The notes below the pieces were generated by a model that did not search any database, was not told where the DNA came from, and saw only the letters and a program-made list of their open reading frames with translations. The translations under genes were made by a program, and so were the position numbers. A DNA stretch of 64,000 nt. Source: Nannobrachium achirus. Lineage: Eukaryota; Chordata; Actinopteri; Myctophiformes; Myctophidae. Location of the stretch: the NCBI GenBank assembly GCA_963921795.1, contig OY997660.1, forward strand, positions 2,402,245 to 2,466,244, written 5' to 3'. Shown here in pieces: positions 35,686-49,365 of the stretch; positions within the stretch are counted from its first letter, which is position 1; each line of letters opens with the position of its first letter.

Positions 35686-36300
35686 TCTCTCTCTCTCTCG
35701 CCCCGTCGCCTGCATGTGTGTATGTGTAGAGGGGAGAGAGAGTGGAGGAGCAGAGCAGCTGCATTCACTGAGCTGAGAATTCTCCTTTGCAACTTTTACA
35801 GAGTGAGAAAACCCCCGCAACTTTCGGGAGAGGTCGGTGGGATGGCTGTAAGAATGCGTGTGAAATGGCAAGTGTGGCGTGGAGCGTGAGAAGAGGTTAA
35901 ATTGCCTGAATTTATATTTGGGAATGTCCGTTTGTTCAACAGAGTCTAGCAAGCGTCACCAGACCTGAATCGTCTGAACATATTATTTAATGGACGTGGC
36001 TAGCGATTCAGGACTGGATCAAAAGTAATCAACAAACTATACAAAACTAGACTGCACTCTGTCAAGGTGCCAACTTGAGCCTTGTGCACTCGTGGCCATA
36101 TAGGGCCTGTCTGTGCGCCAGCAGAGCGTATCAGTGATCAGTGCTGCTCTCTGTCAGAATACACCTTGTTATTCATAGGAGGTCGTACTTGTTAGTGGTG
36201 GAATTACTGAGAACACTTCTGTCATTGGTGAAGGATCCTGACTTTAGAACGTTTACTGTTGGTGTTATAGTGTGTATATTGTATAGGAGGATTGACATAC

Positions 36301-36408
36301 TGTGTGTGTGGAGGTCCAGGTTCATCACTGAAGACAGGACGATGTCCCATAGACCGGTCACTCTTCATAGACACACAGCTGGGTGTTGGAGACTCTGCTC
36401 TGTGACTT
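36301..36408 (-). CDS. NLR exon 7: N-terminal peptide-repeat exon (108 bp type)
   Basis: The exon encodes SHRAESPTPSCVSMKSDRSM, then GHRPVFSDEPGPPHTQ. It lacks three codons (LHH) at the start compared with 117-bp copies. Acceptor TTCTGATTCCAG, donor CACA|GTATGTC. Confidence 0.85.
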
Positions 36409-36838
36409 CTGGAATCAGAACAATATTCATACAATCATTGTGAAGTCAAGATCATTATGTTTTTGTCCATTACAGAACAATAACATACTCTGGATTTATC
36501 TCCTCTACATTGTTGCGTAGTTGAACTTCTATTTTATTGTCAAAGGTTAACAGGGTTAAAAAAAAAAAAAAGAAACGAACTAACAAGCTCACATCATTAT
36601 CAGTTTTCACGACAGAAACTATCTATAGTTTGTTGAAAAGACAGACAGACACTCAAAGTTAAAGGGATATTTCAGTTTTGGTAATTTTATCGTCTATTTT
36701 TTTCTAGTGACTCATAATACCCTCTAATATGTGAGCAGGCCGTGTTTTTTTTTATAACTTTTCTCACTTATTTTTAATAATTCTTTGAGAAAAATGTAAT
36801 ACAATAAATGTATATATTGTATAGGAGGATTGACATAC

Positions 36839-36952
36839 TGTGTGTGTGGAGGTCCAGGTTCATCACTGAAGTTTACAAGGAAATCCTTGGACCGGTCACT
36901 CTTCATAGACAGAAGGCTGGGTGTTGGAGACTCTGCTCTGTGGTGAAGACTT
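36839..36952 (-). CDS. NLR exon 6: N-terminal peptide-repeat exon (114 bp type)
   Basis: The exon encodes SLHHRAESPTPSLLSMKSDR, then SKDFLVNFSDEPGPPHTQ. The conserved Cys-Val pair is Leu-Leu here. It lies next to a fragment of the AAAGGGATATT transposon family. Confidence 0.85.
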
Positions 36953-39810
36953 CTGGAATCATAACAATGTTTATACAATTATCATTGAGAAGTCAATTTG
37001 TTCAAGATCATTTATGTTTTTGTCCCATTACAGAACAATAAAAAACATGTTTTTCAACAGGTTAACCTGTCTGGCTAACCTGTTGCTACTTGCTAACCAA
37101 AGAAACCGTCAGAATAGCAGCACTACTAACTAGTAATCAAACTCAATAAAATATGTCTGCTACTGATGTTTCATAGCAAGATCCTTGCAATCTCAAGTTA
37201 CCACAGCAGGGTGGCCACCAGCAGGACCTCAGAAAGGAGGACAATTTTCCGGGGCGCGCTGTATGGGACCCCCCAAATGATATGTAGGCCTATTTAGTCG
37301 CGGACCCCCTTCTCAAAAATATGTTGTGCCAGCCAGGGACCCACATATTATTCCAAATTTACACTTTTTGGAGAAAGTAAATAAAATAAAATAAAATAGA
37401 GGCTTATAGCTCGTAGATCGGCTATTTATGAATATAGTGTAAAATAGGTTTAAAGTGGTTTAAACTAAGACTAGCCTACCTCCTTTATTTATGCACCTAT
37501 CTTTTTTTGCAATTATTCTAGAGTTAAATTGTCCCATTAGAAATCTAATCCACATGACTGGCATAGCAGAAATAATAGAACAGAGAGCGGGGAAGAGAAG
37601 GGGAGATACATACAGATATAGGAGAGATGTGGATATAATGACGCTCAGCTGCAGTTATTTTGTTACTAGTGACAAGAGGAAAACCTAGCAGCAGCACATT
37701 GACTAATTGCCTGTCAGTCAAAACATGCTTTGTGTTCTACCTTTTCTTTGCTGACATCAAGCCGTTACACACAGTGCTGCAAAGTGCATGATACTCGTCA
37801 ATTCTGCGCTTTCTTTATTAACTAATTTACCTTGCTCCATTGTTGGCTAAATGACGTTTCGTTTTGGCGTCTTTTGGACAAATCTGAGCTGCAGTTCATC
37901 TAACTACTCGCCGTGGTTTCATCCACAAGCATGGGAGGAGTGACTGGAGCGTTCAGTGTGAGCGAGCTCTATAAACGAAATGCACACACAGCACGCGACA
38001 AGCTGTGGTGCGGTGTCGTGCTGTCTGTGAGCTTGTGTATCTGCTATTTTTCTATACCAATGAAACGGGAGATTTGCAGAGATATGTAAATGTAACCATT
38101 AAAGCAATAACACATGCACTGCAGCCTAATCACTCTGAAAGCCGGACAATTAGGTGTCCGTCCGGCCAGAGGCTGAGCTGGGCGGAGGACAGCAGGGTCG
38201 AAAACCGGACTGTCCGGCGTAAATCCAGACGAATGGCCACCCTAGGCGAACACCATGTTTGTTTATACAGGGCTGCCAAGTTTCAGAAAAAGTTAGGAGT
38301 GAGACTTTGGGAGGGGGGCTCCGGGGTACCCTCATGGCCACGCGGGCTTGCCGAAAAAATCTGGGGTTTTTTTTCAGGTTTTTCCATGTTTTTCCCGGGT
38401 TTCTATGGTTTTTTTTAACCTACGGTCCTTGGGCTGGAATGGTTGATCAAGTGCAGCTAACCTACAGGCTGAACAGTGAACACTGCTGCAGGGCTCCAGA
38501 CAAACCAACAACCCATTTTAAACATATTCTTAATTAATTATAATTATTATAACAATAATTATTGTTGTTGTTGTTACTATAGCAGCTGATAAAATATCCT
38601 GGGCAATCATTTCTATTTTTATATTTTGATTTGTGGCTACTGGCTGTTTGCCTGGCAGGCACTGCAGGCAAGAAGATGTTTTCAGGTCAAGGACCCCTTA
38701 GCTAAGGGAGATGAAGCAGGACCCCCACTACATATTGTATCACAATTGTGTTGCAAATGAAATGTGCAGATATACACTTAAACTTTATGTTGGTTTGTTT
38801 ACTGTTGAGTGAGAAAACAATGTTGAACATTAAGTTAATCATGGCGACCCCCAAAAAAATATGTTGGGGGGTCCCGACCCACAAGTTGAGAACCACTGGG
38901 CTACTGGGATTAGTAGTGTTGGTGGAAACCGCCCAATCTCTTCTAAAGCCCTCCTCAGAATATGGGGATATTATGGTTCAAGACAAGTGAAGTCGTTCGT
39001 GCATGCACTCGCGGGAGGCAAGAGCTGGATTGTGGTCATCTTTGTGAAATATCGCCCAGCGTTTACTCGCGGAGCGAGTGTGTTTCTCCGCCGCGGGGGG
39101 CGGCGCGATCCCCGGCCCCGCTGAGCGAGAAATCTCGCCGCAACCGCCGTCTGTAGGGCTCTCTCTCTCTCTCGCCCCGTCGCCTGCATGTGTGTTTGTG
39201 TAGAGGGGAGAGAGAGTGGAGGAGCAGAGCAGCTGCATTCACTGCGCTGAGAATTCTCCTTTGCGACTTTTACCGAGTGAGAAAACCCCCGCAATTTTCG
39301 GGAGAGGTCGGTGGGATGGCTGTAAAAATGCGTGTGAAATGGCAAGTGTGGCGTGGAGCGTGAGATGAGGTTAAATTGCGTGACTCTCACGCTCAAAGCG
39401 CGAGGCTTGGCAGCCCTGAATTTATATTTGGGAATGTTCGTTTGTTCAACAGAGTCTAGCAAGCGTCACCAGACCTGAATCGTCTGAACATATTATTTAA
39501 TGGACGTGGCTAGCGATTCAGGACTGGATCAAAAGTAATCAACAAACTATACAAAACTAGACTGCACTCTGTCAAGGTGCCAACTTGAGCCTTGTGCACT
39601 CGTGGCCATATAGGGCCTGTCTGTGCGCCAGCAGAGCGTATCAGTGATCAGTGCTGCTCTCTGTCAGAATACACCTTGTTATTCATAGGAGGTCGTACTT
39701 GTTAGTGGTGGAATTACTGAGAACACTTCTGTCATTGGTGAAGGATCCTGACTTTAGAACGTTTACTGTTGGTGTTATAGTGTGTATATTGTATAGGAGG
39801 ATTGACATAC

Positions 39811-39918
39811 TGTGTGTGTGGAGGTCCAGGTTCATCACTGAAGACAGGACGATGTCCCATAGACCGGTCACTCTTCATAGACACACAGCTGGGTGTTGGA
39901 GACTCTGCTCTGTGACTT
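39811..39918 (-). CDS. NLR exon 5: N-terminal peptide-repeat exon, duplicate of 36301-36408
   Basis: Identical in sequence to exon 7, at +3510 bp. It encodes the SHRAESPTPSCVSMKSDRSM peptide and keeps both splice sites. Confidence 0.83.
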
Positions 39919-40348
39919 CTGGAATCAGAACAATATTCATACAATCATTGTGAAGTCAAGATCATTATGTTTTTGTCCATTACAGAACAATAACATACTC
40001 TGGATTTATCTCCTCTACATTGTTGCGTAGTTGAACTTCTATTTTATTGTCAAAGGTTAACAGGGTTAAAAAAAAAAAAAAGAAACGAACTAACAAGCTC
40101 ACATCATTATCAGTTTTCACGACAGAAACTATCTATAGTTTGTTGAAAAGACAGACAGACACTCAAAGTTAAAGGGATATTTCAGTTTTGGTAATTTTAT
40201 CGTCTATTTTTTTCTAGTGACTCATAATACCCTCTAATATGTGAGCAGGCCGTGTTTTTTTTTATAACTTTTCTCACTTATTTTTAATAATTCTTTGAGA
40301 AAAATGTAATACAATAAATGTATATATTGTATAGGAGGATTGACATAC

Positions 40349-40462
40349 TGTGTGTGTGGAGGTCCAGGTTCATCACTGAAGTTTACAAGGAAATCCTTGG
40401 ACCGGTCACTCTTCATAGACAGAAGGCTGGGTGTTGGAGACTCTGCTCTGTGGTGAAGACTT
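40349..40462 (-). CDS. NLR exon 4: N-terminal peptide-repeat exon, duplicate of 36839-36952
   Basis: Identical in sequence to exon 6, at +3510 bp. It encodes the SPTPSLLSMKSDRSKDF peptide. Confidence 0.83.
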
Positions 40463-43322
40463 CTGGAATCATAACAATGTTTATACAATTATCATTGAGA
40501 AGTCAATTTGTTCAAGATCATTTATGTTTTTGTCCCATTACAGAACAATAAAAAACATGTTTTTCAACAGGTTAACCTGTCTGGCTAACCTGTTGCTACT
40601 TGCTAACCAAAGAAACCGTCAGAATAGCAGCACTACTAACTAGTAATCAAACTCAATAAAATATGTCTGCTACTGATGTTTCATAGCAAGATCCTTGCAA
40701 TCTCAAGTTACCACAGCAGGGTGGCCACCAGCAGGACCTCAGAAAGGAGGACAATTTTCCGGGGCGCGCTGTATGGGACCCCCCAAATGATATGTAGGCC
40801 TATTTAGTCGCGGACCCCCTTCTCAAAAATATGTTGTGCCAGCCAGGGACCCACATATTATTCCAAATTTACACTTTTTGGAGAAAGTAAATAAAATAAA
40901 ATAAAATAGAGGCTTATAGCTCGTAGATCGGCTATTTATGAATATAGTGTAAAATAGGTTTAAAGTGGTTTAAACTAAGACTAGCCTACCTCCTTTATTT
41001 ATGCACCTATCTTTTTTTGCAATTATTCTAGAGTTAAATTGTCCCATTAGAAATCTAATCCACATGACTGGCATAGCAGAAATAATAGAACAGAGAGCGG
41101 GGAAGAGAAGGGGAGATACATACAGATATAGGAGAGATGTGGATATAATGACGCTCAGCTGCAGTTATTTTGTTACTAGTGACAAGAGGAAAACCTAGCA
41201 GCAGCACATTGACTAATTGCCTGTCAGTCAAAACATGCTTTGTGTTCTACCTTTTCTTTGCTGACATCAAGCCGTTACACACAGTGCTGCAAAGTGCATG
41301 ATACTCGTCAATTCTGCGCTTTCTTTATTAACTAATTTACCTTGCTCCATTGTTGGCTAAATGACGTTTCGTTTTGGCGTCTTTTGGACAAATCTGAGCT
41401 GCAGTTCATCTAACTACTCGCCGTGGTTTCATCCACAAGCATGGGAGGAGTGACTGGAGCGTTCAGTGTGAGCGAGCTCTATAAACGAAATGCACACACA
41501 GCACGCGACAAGCTGTGGTGCGGTGTCGTGCTGTCTGTGAGCTTGTGTATCTGCTATTTTTCTATACCAATGAAACGGGAGATTTGCAGAGATATGTAAA
41601 TGTAACCATTAAAGCAATAACACATGCACTGCAGCCTAATCACTCTGAAAGCCGGACAATTAGGTGTCCGTCCGGCCAGAGGCTGAGCTGGGCGGAGGAC
41701 AGCAGGGTCGAAAACCGGACTGTCCGGCGTAAATCCAGACGAATGGCCACCCTAGGCGAACACCATGTTTGTTTATACAGGGCTGCCAAGTTTCAGAAAA
41801 AGTTAGGAGTGAGACTTTGGGAGGGGGGCTCCGGGGTACCCTCATGGCCACGCGGGCTTGCCGAAAAAATCTGGGGTTTTTTTTCAGGTTTTTCCATGTT
41901 TTTCCCGGGTTTCTATGGTTTTTTTTAACCTACGGTCCTTGGGCTGGAATGGTTGATCAAGTGCAGCTAACCTACAGGCTGAACAGTGAACACTGCTGCA
42001 GGGCTCCAGACAAACCAACAACCCATTTTAAACATATTCTTAATTAATTATAATTATTATAACAATAATTATTGTTGTTGTTGTTACTATAGCAGCTGAT
42101 AAAATATCCTGGGCAATCATTTCTATTTTTATATTTTGATTTGTGGCTACTGGCTGTTTGCCTGGCAGGCACTGCAGGCAAGAAGATGTTTTCAGGTCAA
42201 GGACCCCTTAGCTAAGGGAGATGAAGCAGGACCCCCACTACATATTGTATCACAATTGTGTTGCAAATGAAATGTGCAGATATACACTTAAACTTTATGT
42301 TGGTTTGTTTACTGTTGAGTGAGAAAACAATGTTGAACATTAAGTTAATCATGGCGACCCCCAAAAAAATATGTTGGGGGGTCCCGACCCACAAGTTGAG
42401 AACCACTGGGCTACTGGGATTAGTAGTGTTGGTGGAAACCGCCCAATCTCTTCTAAAGCCCTCCTCAGAATATGGGGATATTATGGTTCAAGACAAGTGA
42501 AGTCGTTCGTGCATGCACTCGCGGGAGGCAAGAGCTGGATTGTGGTCATCTTTGTGAAATATCGCCCAGCGTTTACTCGCGGAGCGAGTGTGTTTCTCCG
42601 CCGCGGGGGGCGGCGCGATCCCCGGCCCCGCTGAGCGAGAAATCTCGCCGCAACCGCCGTCTGTAGGGCTCTCTCTCTCTCTCGCCCCGTCGCCTGCATG
42701 TGTGTTTGTGTAGAGGGGAGAGAGAGTGGAGGAGCAGAGCAGCTGCATTCACTGCGCTGAGAATTCTCCTTTGCGACTTTTACCGAGTGAGAAAACCCCC
42801 GCAATTTTCGGGAGAGGTCGGTGGGATGGCTGTAAAAATGCGTGTGAAATGGCAAGTGTGGCGTGGAGCGTGAGATGAGGTTAAATTGCGTGACTCTCAC
42901 GCTCAAAGCGCGAGGCTTGGCAGCCCTGAATTTATATTTGGGAATGTTCGTTTGTTCAACAGAGTCTAGCAAGCGTCACCAGACCTGAATCGTCTGAACA
43001 TATTATTTAATGGACGTGGCTAGCGATTCAGGACTGGATCAAAAGTAATCAACAAACTATACAAAACTAGACTGCACTCTGTCAAGGTGCCAACTTGAGC
43101 CTTGTGCACTCGTGGCCATATATGGCCTGTCTGTGCGCCAGCAGAGCGTATCAGTGATCAGTGCTGCTCGCTGTCAGAATACACCTTGTTATTCATAGGA
43201 GGTCGTACTTGTTAGTGGTGGAATTACTGAGAACACTTCTCTGTCATTGGTGAAGGATCCTGACTTTAGAAAGTTTACTGTTGGTGTTATAGTGTGTATA
43301 TTGTATAGGAGGATTGACATAC

Positions 43323-43430
43323 TGTGTGTGTGGAGGTCCAGGTTCATCACTGAAGACAGGACAATGTCCCATAGACCGGTCACTCTTCATAGACACACAG
43401 CTGGGTGTTGGAGACTCTGCTCTGTGACTT
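43323..43430 (-). CDS. NLR exon 3: N-terminal peptide-repeat exon
   Basis: The 108-bp copy in the partial third unit; it encodes SMGHCPVFSDEPGPPHTQ at its end, with Arg to Cys compared with the other two. The surrounding intron differs from the other units at scattered sites, so this unit split earlier. Confidence 0.83.
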
Positions 43431-43858
43431 CTGGAATCAGAACAATATTCATACAATCATTGTGAAGTCAAGATCATTATGTTTTTGTCCATTACAGAAC
43501 AATAACATACTCTGGATTTATCTCCTCTACATTGTTGCGTAGTTGAACTTCTATTTTATTGTCAAAGGTTAACAGGGTTAAAAAAAAGAAAGAAACTAAC
43601 TAACAAGCTCACATCATTATCAGTTTTCACGACAGAAACTATCTATAGTTTGTTGAAAAGACAGACAGACACTCAAAGTTAAAGGGATATTTCAGTTTTG
43701 GTAATTTTATCGTCTATTTTTTTCTAGTGACTCATAATACCCTCTAATATGTGAGCAGGCCGTGTTTTTTTTTATAACTTTTCTCATTTATTTTTAATAA
43801 TTCTTTGAGAAAAATGTAATACAATAAATGTATATATTGTATAGGAGGATTGACATAC

Positions 43859-43972
43859 TGTGTGTGTGGAGGTCCAGGTTCATCACTGAAGCGTATGTTG
43901 AAATCCTTGGACCGGTCACTCTTCATAGACAGAAGGCTGGGTGTTGGAGACTCTGCTCTGTGGTGAAGACTT
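43859..43972 (-). CDS. NLR exon 2: N-terminal peptide-repeat exon
   Basis: The 114-bp copy; it encodes SKDFNIRFSDEPGPPHTQ at its end (FLV replaced by FNI). It joins exon 1 in phase (CA|A, Gln). Confidence 0.83.
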
Positions 43973-44329
43973 CTGGAATCAGAACAATATTCATACAACT
44001 ATCACGTGAATGAAAGTGTGTGAAAGAGTCTGTTAAAGTTCTGTATTGTTACATCTAATTATACAAGAGAGTAAAACTCCACGTTGAAGTAACAGGAAAA
44101 ATCACACCTAGATTGAAGTGAGCTGAGCTATTTACAGTGTGATAAAATATCACTATAAGGTTGGTTCCTTGGTTTCCTCCACCATCAGTGTATCAATGTA
44201 CGTAGTAGTTGTAATACTGTAGATAAAGCTTGTACAGCTTTCTTTTTCTTTCGTTTTTTTCATCCATTATTTGCACATTGTCATGATATTACTTTGTTGT
44301 GTTATGGTGTTGTGTAAATGATATATTGT

Positions 44330-44939
<610 letters not shown>

Positions 44940-44945
<6 letters not shown>

Positions 44946-45010
44946 TGTGGAGGTCCAGACTGATCATCCTTGGACTGGTCACTCTTCACAGCTTCCTTCT
45001 TGCTCTCCAT
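44940..45010 (-). CDS. NLR exon 1: start codon and first part-repeat
   Basis: It encodes MESKKEAVKSDQSKDDQSGP, then PHTQ. The KSDQS...SGPPHTQ part is clearly related to the repeat exons, here preceded by an ATG (45010-45008) in the same frame. The frame is also open for some 30 codons upstream, and an acceptor-like CCCTGACAG lies 15 bases before the ATG, so the exon may begin there with the ATG as first in-frame start. The donor CACACA|GTATGAC is the class donor. Confidence 0.72.
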
Positions 45011-45119
45011 GTTGCTCTTTATTAAACCTGTCAGGGTTACAGTCAATACAAATGTAACATTAAAATCACACCCAATGTGAAGTGAGCGGTGGTCGTGCCT
45101 GCATAACATCTTCAGACTA

Positions 45120-45760
45120 GGATTTAAATCTAAGATGTACAGGCTATGCTACACACACACATTTTGCTATGGCAAAACGCTGAGGAAAAAGGCTACAGAC
45201 ATATGACATATGACATCACTAGACAAACATGATGCTACGCACACACATTTTACTATGGCAAAACGCTGAGGAAAAAGGCTACGGACACACACACAGCCAC
45301 TTATAGGAGCGGTTTGCACCGCTCAAAAATAAACCAATCATTTATAGTCGCAGTCAACATGTTTATAGTGTCAGTAATGTTTTTAATCTCATTCTGTATT
45401 ATCAATATGCCACTGACATACAGTAGGGTGATTATTACATTCACATATTAACAGTGAACCTGCTATGAGGCAACAATATCACCATCATAATGATGAGACT
45501 AGATGAACAACAATATCACCATCATAATGCTGAGACTACAGTAGATGAACAACAATATCACCATCATAATGATGAGACTACAGTAGATGAACAACACTAT
45601 CACCATCATAATGATGAGACTACAGTAGATGCAGATGCATGCAGTAGCTCTTGTCAACCAACAGGGGTCCTACTAGACCACAGAGACACAGCTGTTGCAA
45701 CAACAGAACTAACAGCTGGTCTGAGGTAGATGTTGGAATATCATGTTAATAAAACTATTA
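45120..45760. other. NLR upstream region; minisatellites, no promoter recognised
   Basis: A direct repeat of GCTACxCACACACATTTT...GAGGAAAAAGGCTAC lies at about 45150-45200 and 45233-45285. A 42-bp repeat (ACAACAATATCACCATCATA) is present 4 times at 45464-45630 and gives an open DEQQYHHHNDETTV frame that I do not call a gene. Confidence 0.55.
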
Positions 45761-45806
45761 ATTAACATCCTCTACCATGGATAAAATAATGTTTTATTCA
45801 CTAAAC

Positions 45807-46011
45807 CAGGGGTCTTCAACAGGGGGTCCTCAGAGTTACTACAGGGGGTCCTCCAAATCTTTGTGTGATAGTAACTTTTTTATTCTTTTTTTATATTAAC
45901 CACTTAAACCTTAGTGTCCTTATTCTGAGAACTTTAAACAAAAATGAAGGTCCCTGCTTCATCTCTCTCTCAGCTAAGGGGTCCTTGGCCTGAAAACGTT
46001 GAAGACCCCTG
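45807..46011. mobile_element. 205-bp non-autonomous hAT element with perfect target duplication
   Basis: The ends CAGGGGTCTTCAAC and GTTGAAGACCCCTG are flanked by cactaaac on both sides (45799-45806 and 46012-46019). It contains one copy of TCCCTGCTTCATCTCTC, the sequence expanded at 11-15 kb. Confidence 0.95.
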
Positions 46012-46019
46012 CACTAAAC

Positions 46020-46578
46020 TAAGTTATGGACTGCAGCTCTGAGATGTCAACTGGTTCAGCTTGTCCTTTATTCAAATATTTAAAATAGACATATTGTTTA
46101 TGAATGATTGGATTATTTGATACTAGCTTACTATCTTATACTACATTCACAAACACTACTCAAAGGAAACCACACTGAAACCCTAGAACTGAAAACTACT
46201 TGTCTTTCACATGATATCTTCCTCTAAACCAGGTGGTTTACAGTAAACTGGTGCAGTAGTTCCACCATAGAGGATGTAAAATAAAGTCTCTTTGCATGTT
46301 GCAGATCCGGTCTGGAAGGGAAACGCTGTGTGTATGCATGTGTGAGTGCAAACGAGCGGATACAGTAGGCGGGCTCTAGACAGGATGTTACTGTTAACTC
46401 ACTATGGAAAACAACCAGATTTCAGAGGAAGAAGCTGACGTGGTTTTACCCAACCGTCATAAAATATCAAATCCATGTCACTTACAGGGTTACACAATTG
46501 ACAGTTATTTCAGAATACTCTGCTCTTATATGTTCTGGTCTGTCTAGACATATTTTATATAATTTTGTATAATACAAA

Positions 46579-46627
<49 letters not shown>

Positions 46628-47990
46628 CTACCAATTGTTTAGTTTTTCATTTGTTTTCTTGTTTGTTGTGATTTTGTATTCCCTTGTGTATTTGATGCTA
46701 AGCCAAATGTTTCTTTCAGTTTTTTTCCCCTGATATGTAAGACACATAGCAATGACAAGGGTAGGCAAAATAAGCCATGGGCTTCAGCCTAACCCTTTTT
46801 GAATGAATATAAATGAAATGAAATGATATTGTAAATCAAAATGAAAATGACCAAAATAAAACTATAAAACTAAAAAACTAAAACTAAACTAAAACAGCAG
46901 AGAGGACCACGTGAAGGGTTCTCAAGCTGCAGACAGGCAGTCGCAGTTAGCAGCAGCCATGTTGTAACTAGAGTAACTAAATACATTTACTTGAATACTG
47001 TTGTAGGCAATAGGTATTTCTACTTTGTCCAATAGTATATATAGTATGTACAATTTCCAGTAGGTCTACTTTTACTTCTACTCCACTTACACTACTGTAT
47101 TTTACTCACCTATTTATTTTAAATAATTAGTTACTTTACAGATATGAATTATAATAAAACATTGGCCTAAATAAACCATACTTTTACTAGAAGACATTTG
47201 AGTATTTTTCCACCACTGACGGCAGTAGGCCTGCTAGCAAGCAGCCACACAGAGGAGACGACACGGAAAAGGAGAAACCAGGGGCGTCAATTGGGTATGG
47301 CAGGGGTATGCAGCTGCCATACCCTGGGTCCAGGGTATGGCAGGGGTATGCAGCTGCCATACCCTGGGTCCAAGGGGAAAAATAAAAATTACTTTTAAAT
47401 ATAAATCCATGAATGTCTCTTTGTCTATCTGTGCTGGTTATTATGTTGTTAAATTACAGTAAAATAACTAAAAATGCAAAATTTAACAAAATGGTCACTT
47501 TAACAAGGTATTATAATTATATTCTCCACACTTGTATTTTATTACTATTTATTGTGGCACGTTTACTAACATGCCAAGTTTAGCTGCCCAAGAAACCATA
47601 GAACTATAGGGGGGGGGGGGGGGGGGGGTGCACGCACGCCAAGACACCAGTCATGTTGCCATACCTTAACCTTTTCTGAACTGAAGCCACTGGGAGATAC
47701 ACTGTTAACCTCAGCCTCAATGCAAAGGGATGGTCCCTCGACCATGTTCTCTCTCTCTCTCCTTAAATAGGATAGAGTGAGCTTGCTTTGATACAAAGAG
47801 AGAGAGAGAGGAGTTCGCCAGCTAATGTTCGCAAAATTCGACACAACAGCGAATAAAAAAAAGGAAGCTTTTTCGCTCCGTGGAAATTCGTGACCTGTGT
47901 GGAAGCTTGAACTGACTTAATGAGGTTGTAAAAAAAAAGTTAATTATTCGCAAATTCTCCATTTGCTAATTCGCCCCCGGTGAGTAAAGA
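46020..47990. other. Intergenic; no gene seen
   Basis: It holds (TA)n at 46582-46621, an AAAGTACTTT-family MITE fragment at about 46960-47215, a tandem GGGTATGGCAGGGGTATGCA unit twice at 47293-47380, and a G run at 47609-47628. No conserved frame found. Confidence 0.5.
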
Positions 47991-47999
47991 CCTTTAGAG

Positions 48000-48555
48000 C
48001 AGGGGTTCCCAAAGGTTTTTGTCTCAGGGCACCCAATAAATATGTTTTTAATCTGAGGCACCCTATAAATTTTACTCCCAGCACCTTAGGCCTATAGCCT
48101 AGCCTAGCATATTGTCGCTGTCGGGTGGAAACCTTGTATGTCCAAAACCGTTCGTTTTGCATTTATCATCTAAAAAATGTTCTAAACTAGTGAAAACAGC
48201 AGATCTACAAGAGTGTGATTGTAGATCGGCTGTTTTCACTAGTTTTGTGTGACAGTCTTGTATGATGAAGCAGGGCTTTGCTTTACCAAAAAAACACATT
48301 TGAAACTTGGAGATACGAGGTTTCTGCCCGACAGTGACGATATTTTAGTGATTATGTTGCGAGGAAAACATTGAGATAACAGCCATTTTGGTTAGAACTG
48401 ACTGAAAATAACTTTGTACTTCAGGTTTAAAATGACACTAAATATTTTTTCAAGTGTCCAAATAAATTCCAAATATTATCAAATGATTTCGCGGCACCCC
48501 TGGACTGCCGTCATGGCACCCCAGGGTGCCCCGTCACCCACTTTGAAAACCTCTG
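48000..48555. mobile_element. 556-bp hAT-type element (GGCACCCC family)
   Basis: The ends CAGGGGTTCCCAAAG and CTTTGAAAACCTCTG are inverted; flanks ctttagag and ctttagaa match at 7 of 8. A hairpin module sits at 48184-48245. A relative lies at 56328-56886. Confidence 0.88.
48184..48245. repeat. Hairpin module copy with family-specific outer arms
   Basis: The outer arms AAACTAGTGAAAACAGC and GCTGTTTTCACTAGTTT pair exactly and differ from other families on both sides. Confidence 0.9.
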
Positions 48556-48824
48556 CTTTAGAACAAGTAAAGACAGGCAGACTACAATAGACAGGAAGAG
48601 GCATTATTGTTCGCAGTAGAAACCATTAGTAGGCTAGAAACAACAAGTGGTTGTAGAAGTGATATTGAAACAACAACACTTACTTTATGTTGTCCACATG
48701 TTAAGGTCTGGATCAAAATGGTTCCCTGTCTGTTTCTTTACAGACTGCTGTACTTTCTGCACTGCTGTGTCACCGTCAGCCCGCCTACTGCACACAGCCA
48801 GGAAGGAAGTGAAACAAGCTAGAT

Positions 48825-49365
48825 TATTATCACTGAAACAACTTATTATGACTGAAGACAAACTAGATTATTATCACTGAAACAACTTATTATGACTGAA
48901 AACAAACTATATTATTATCACTGAAACAACTTATTATGACTGAAAACAAACTAGATTATTATCACTGAAACAACTTATTTATTATGACTGAAAACAAACT
49001 AGATTATTATCAGTGAAACAACTTATGTATTATGACTGAAAACAAACTAGATTATTATCACTGAAACAACTTTTTTATTATGACTGAAAACAAACTAGAT
49101 TATTATCACTGAAACAACTTATTTATTATGACTGAAAACAAGCTAGATTATTATCACTGAAACAACTTATTATTTATGACTGAAGACAAACTAGATTATT
49201 ATCAGTGAAACAACTTGTTTATTATGACTGAAAACAAACTAGATTATTATCACTCAAACAACTTATTTATTATGACTGAAAACAAACTAGATTATTATCA
49301 CTGAAACAATTTATTATGACTGAAAACAAACTAGATTATTATCACTGAAACAACTTATTACCATT
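48825..49365. repeat. 40-46 bp minisatellite
   Basis: About 12 units of ACAAACTAGATTATTATCAC plus TGAAACAACTTATTATGACT; interrupted at 49366 by a transposon and continuing at 50053-50117. Confidence 0.9.

Larger units (their letters stand above)
35929..43121. repeat. Tandem segmental duplication, period 3,510 bp, essentially identical units
   Basis: Positions p and p+3510 read the same for p from about 35929 to about 39612. All reading frames in 36141-38990 recur unchanged at +3510. A third, partial unit (from about 42670 to 44000) shows scattered differences. The exact copy length exceeds the period, as expected for a tandem duplication. Each unit carries two N-terminal repeat exons, so the duplication adds 74 codons in frame. 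A false duplication in the assembly is the alternative. Confidence 0.92.

Noticed and set aside
36141-36443. Plus-strand frames repeated at 36141, 39651 and 43247
   Set aside because: They are shadows of the minus-strand NLR N-terminal exons; splice sites and family similarity support only the minus strand.
45490-45729. DEQQYHHHNDETTV repeat protein
   Set aside because: Arises from four 42-bp units in intergenic DNA; no similarity or splice context.
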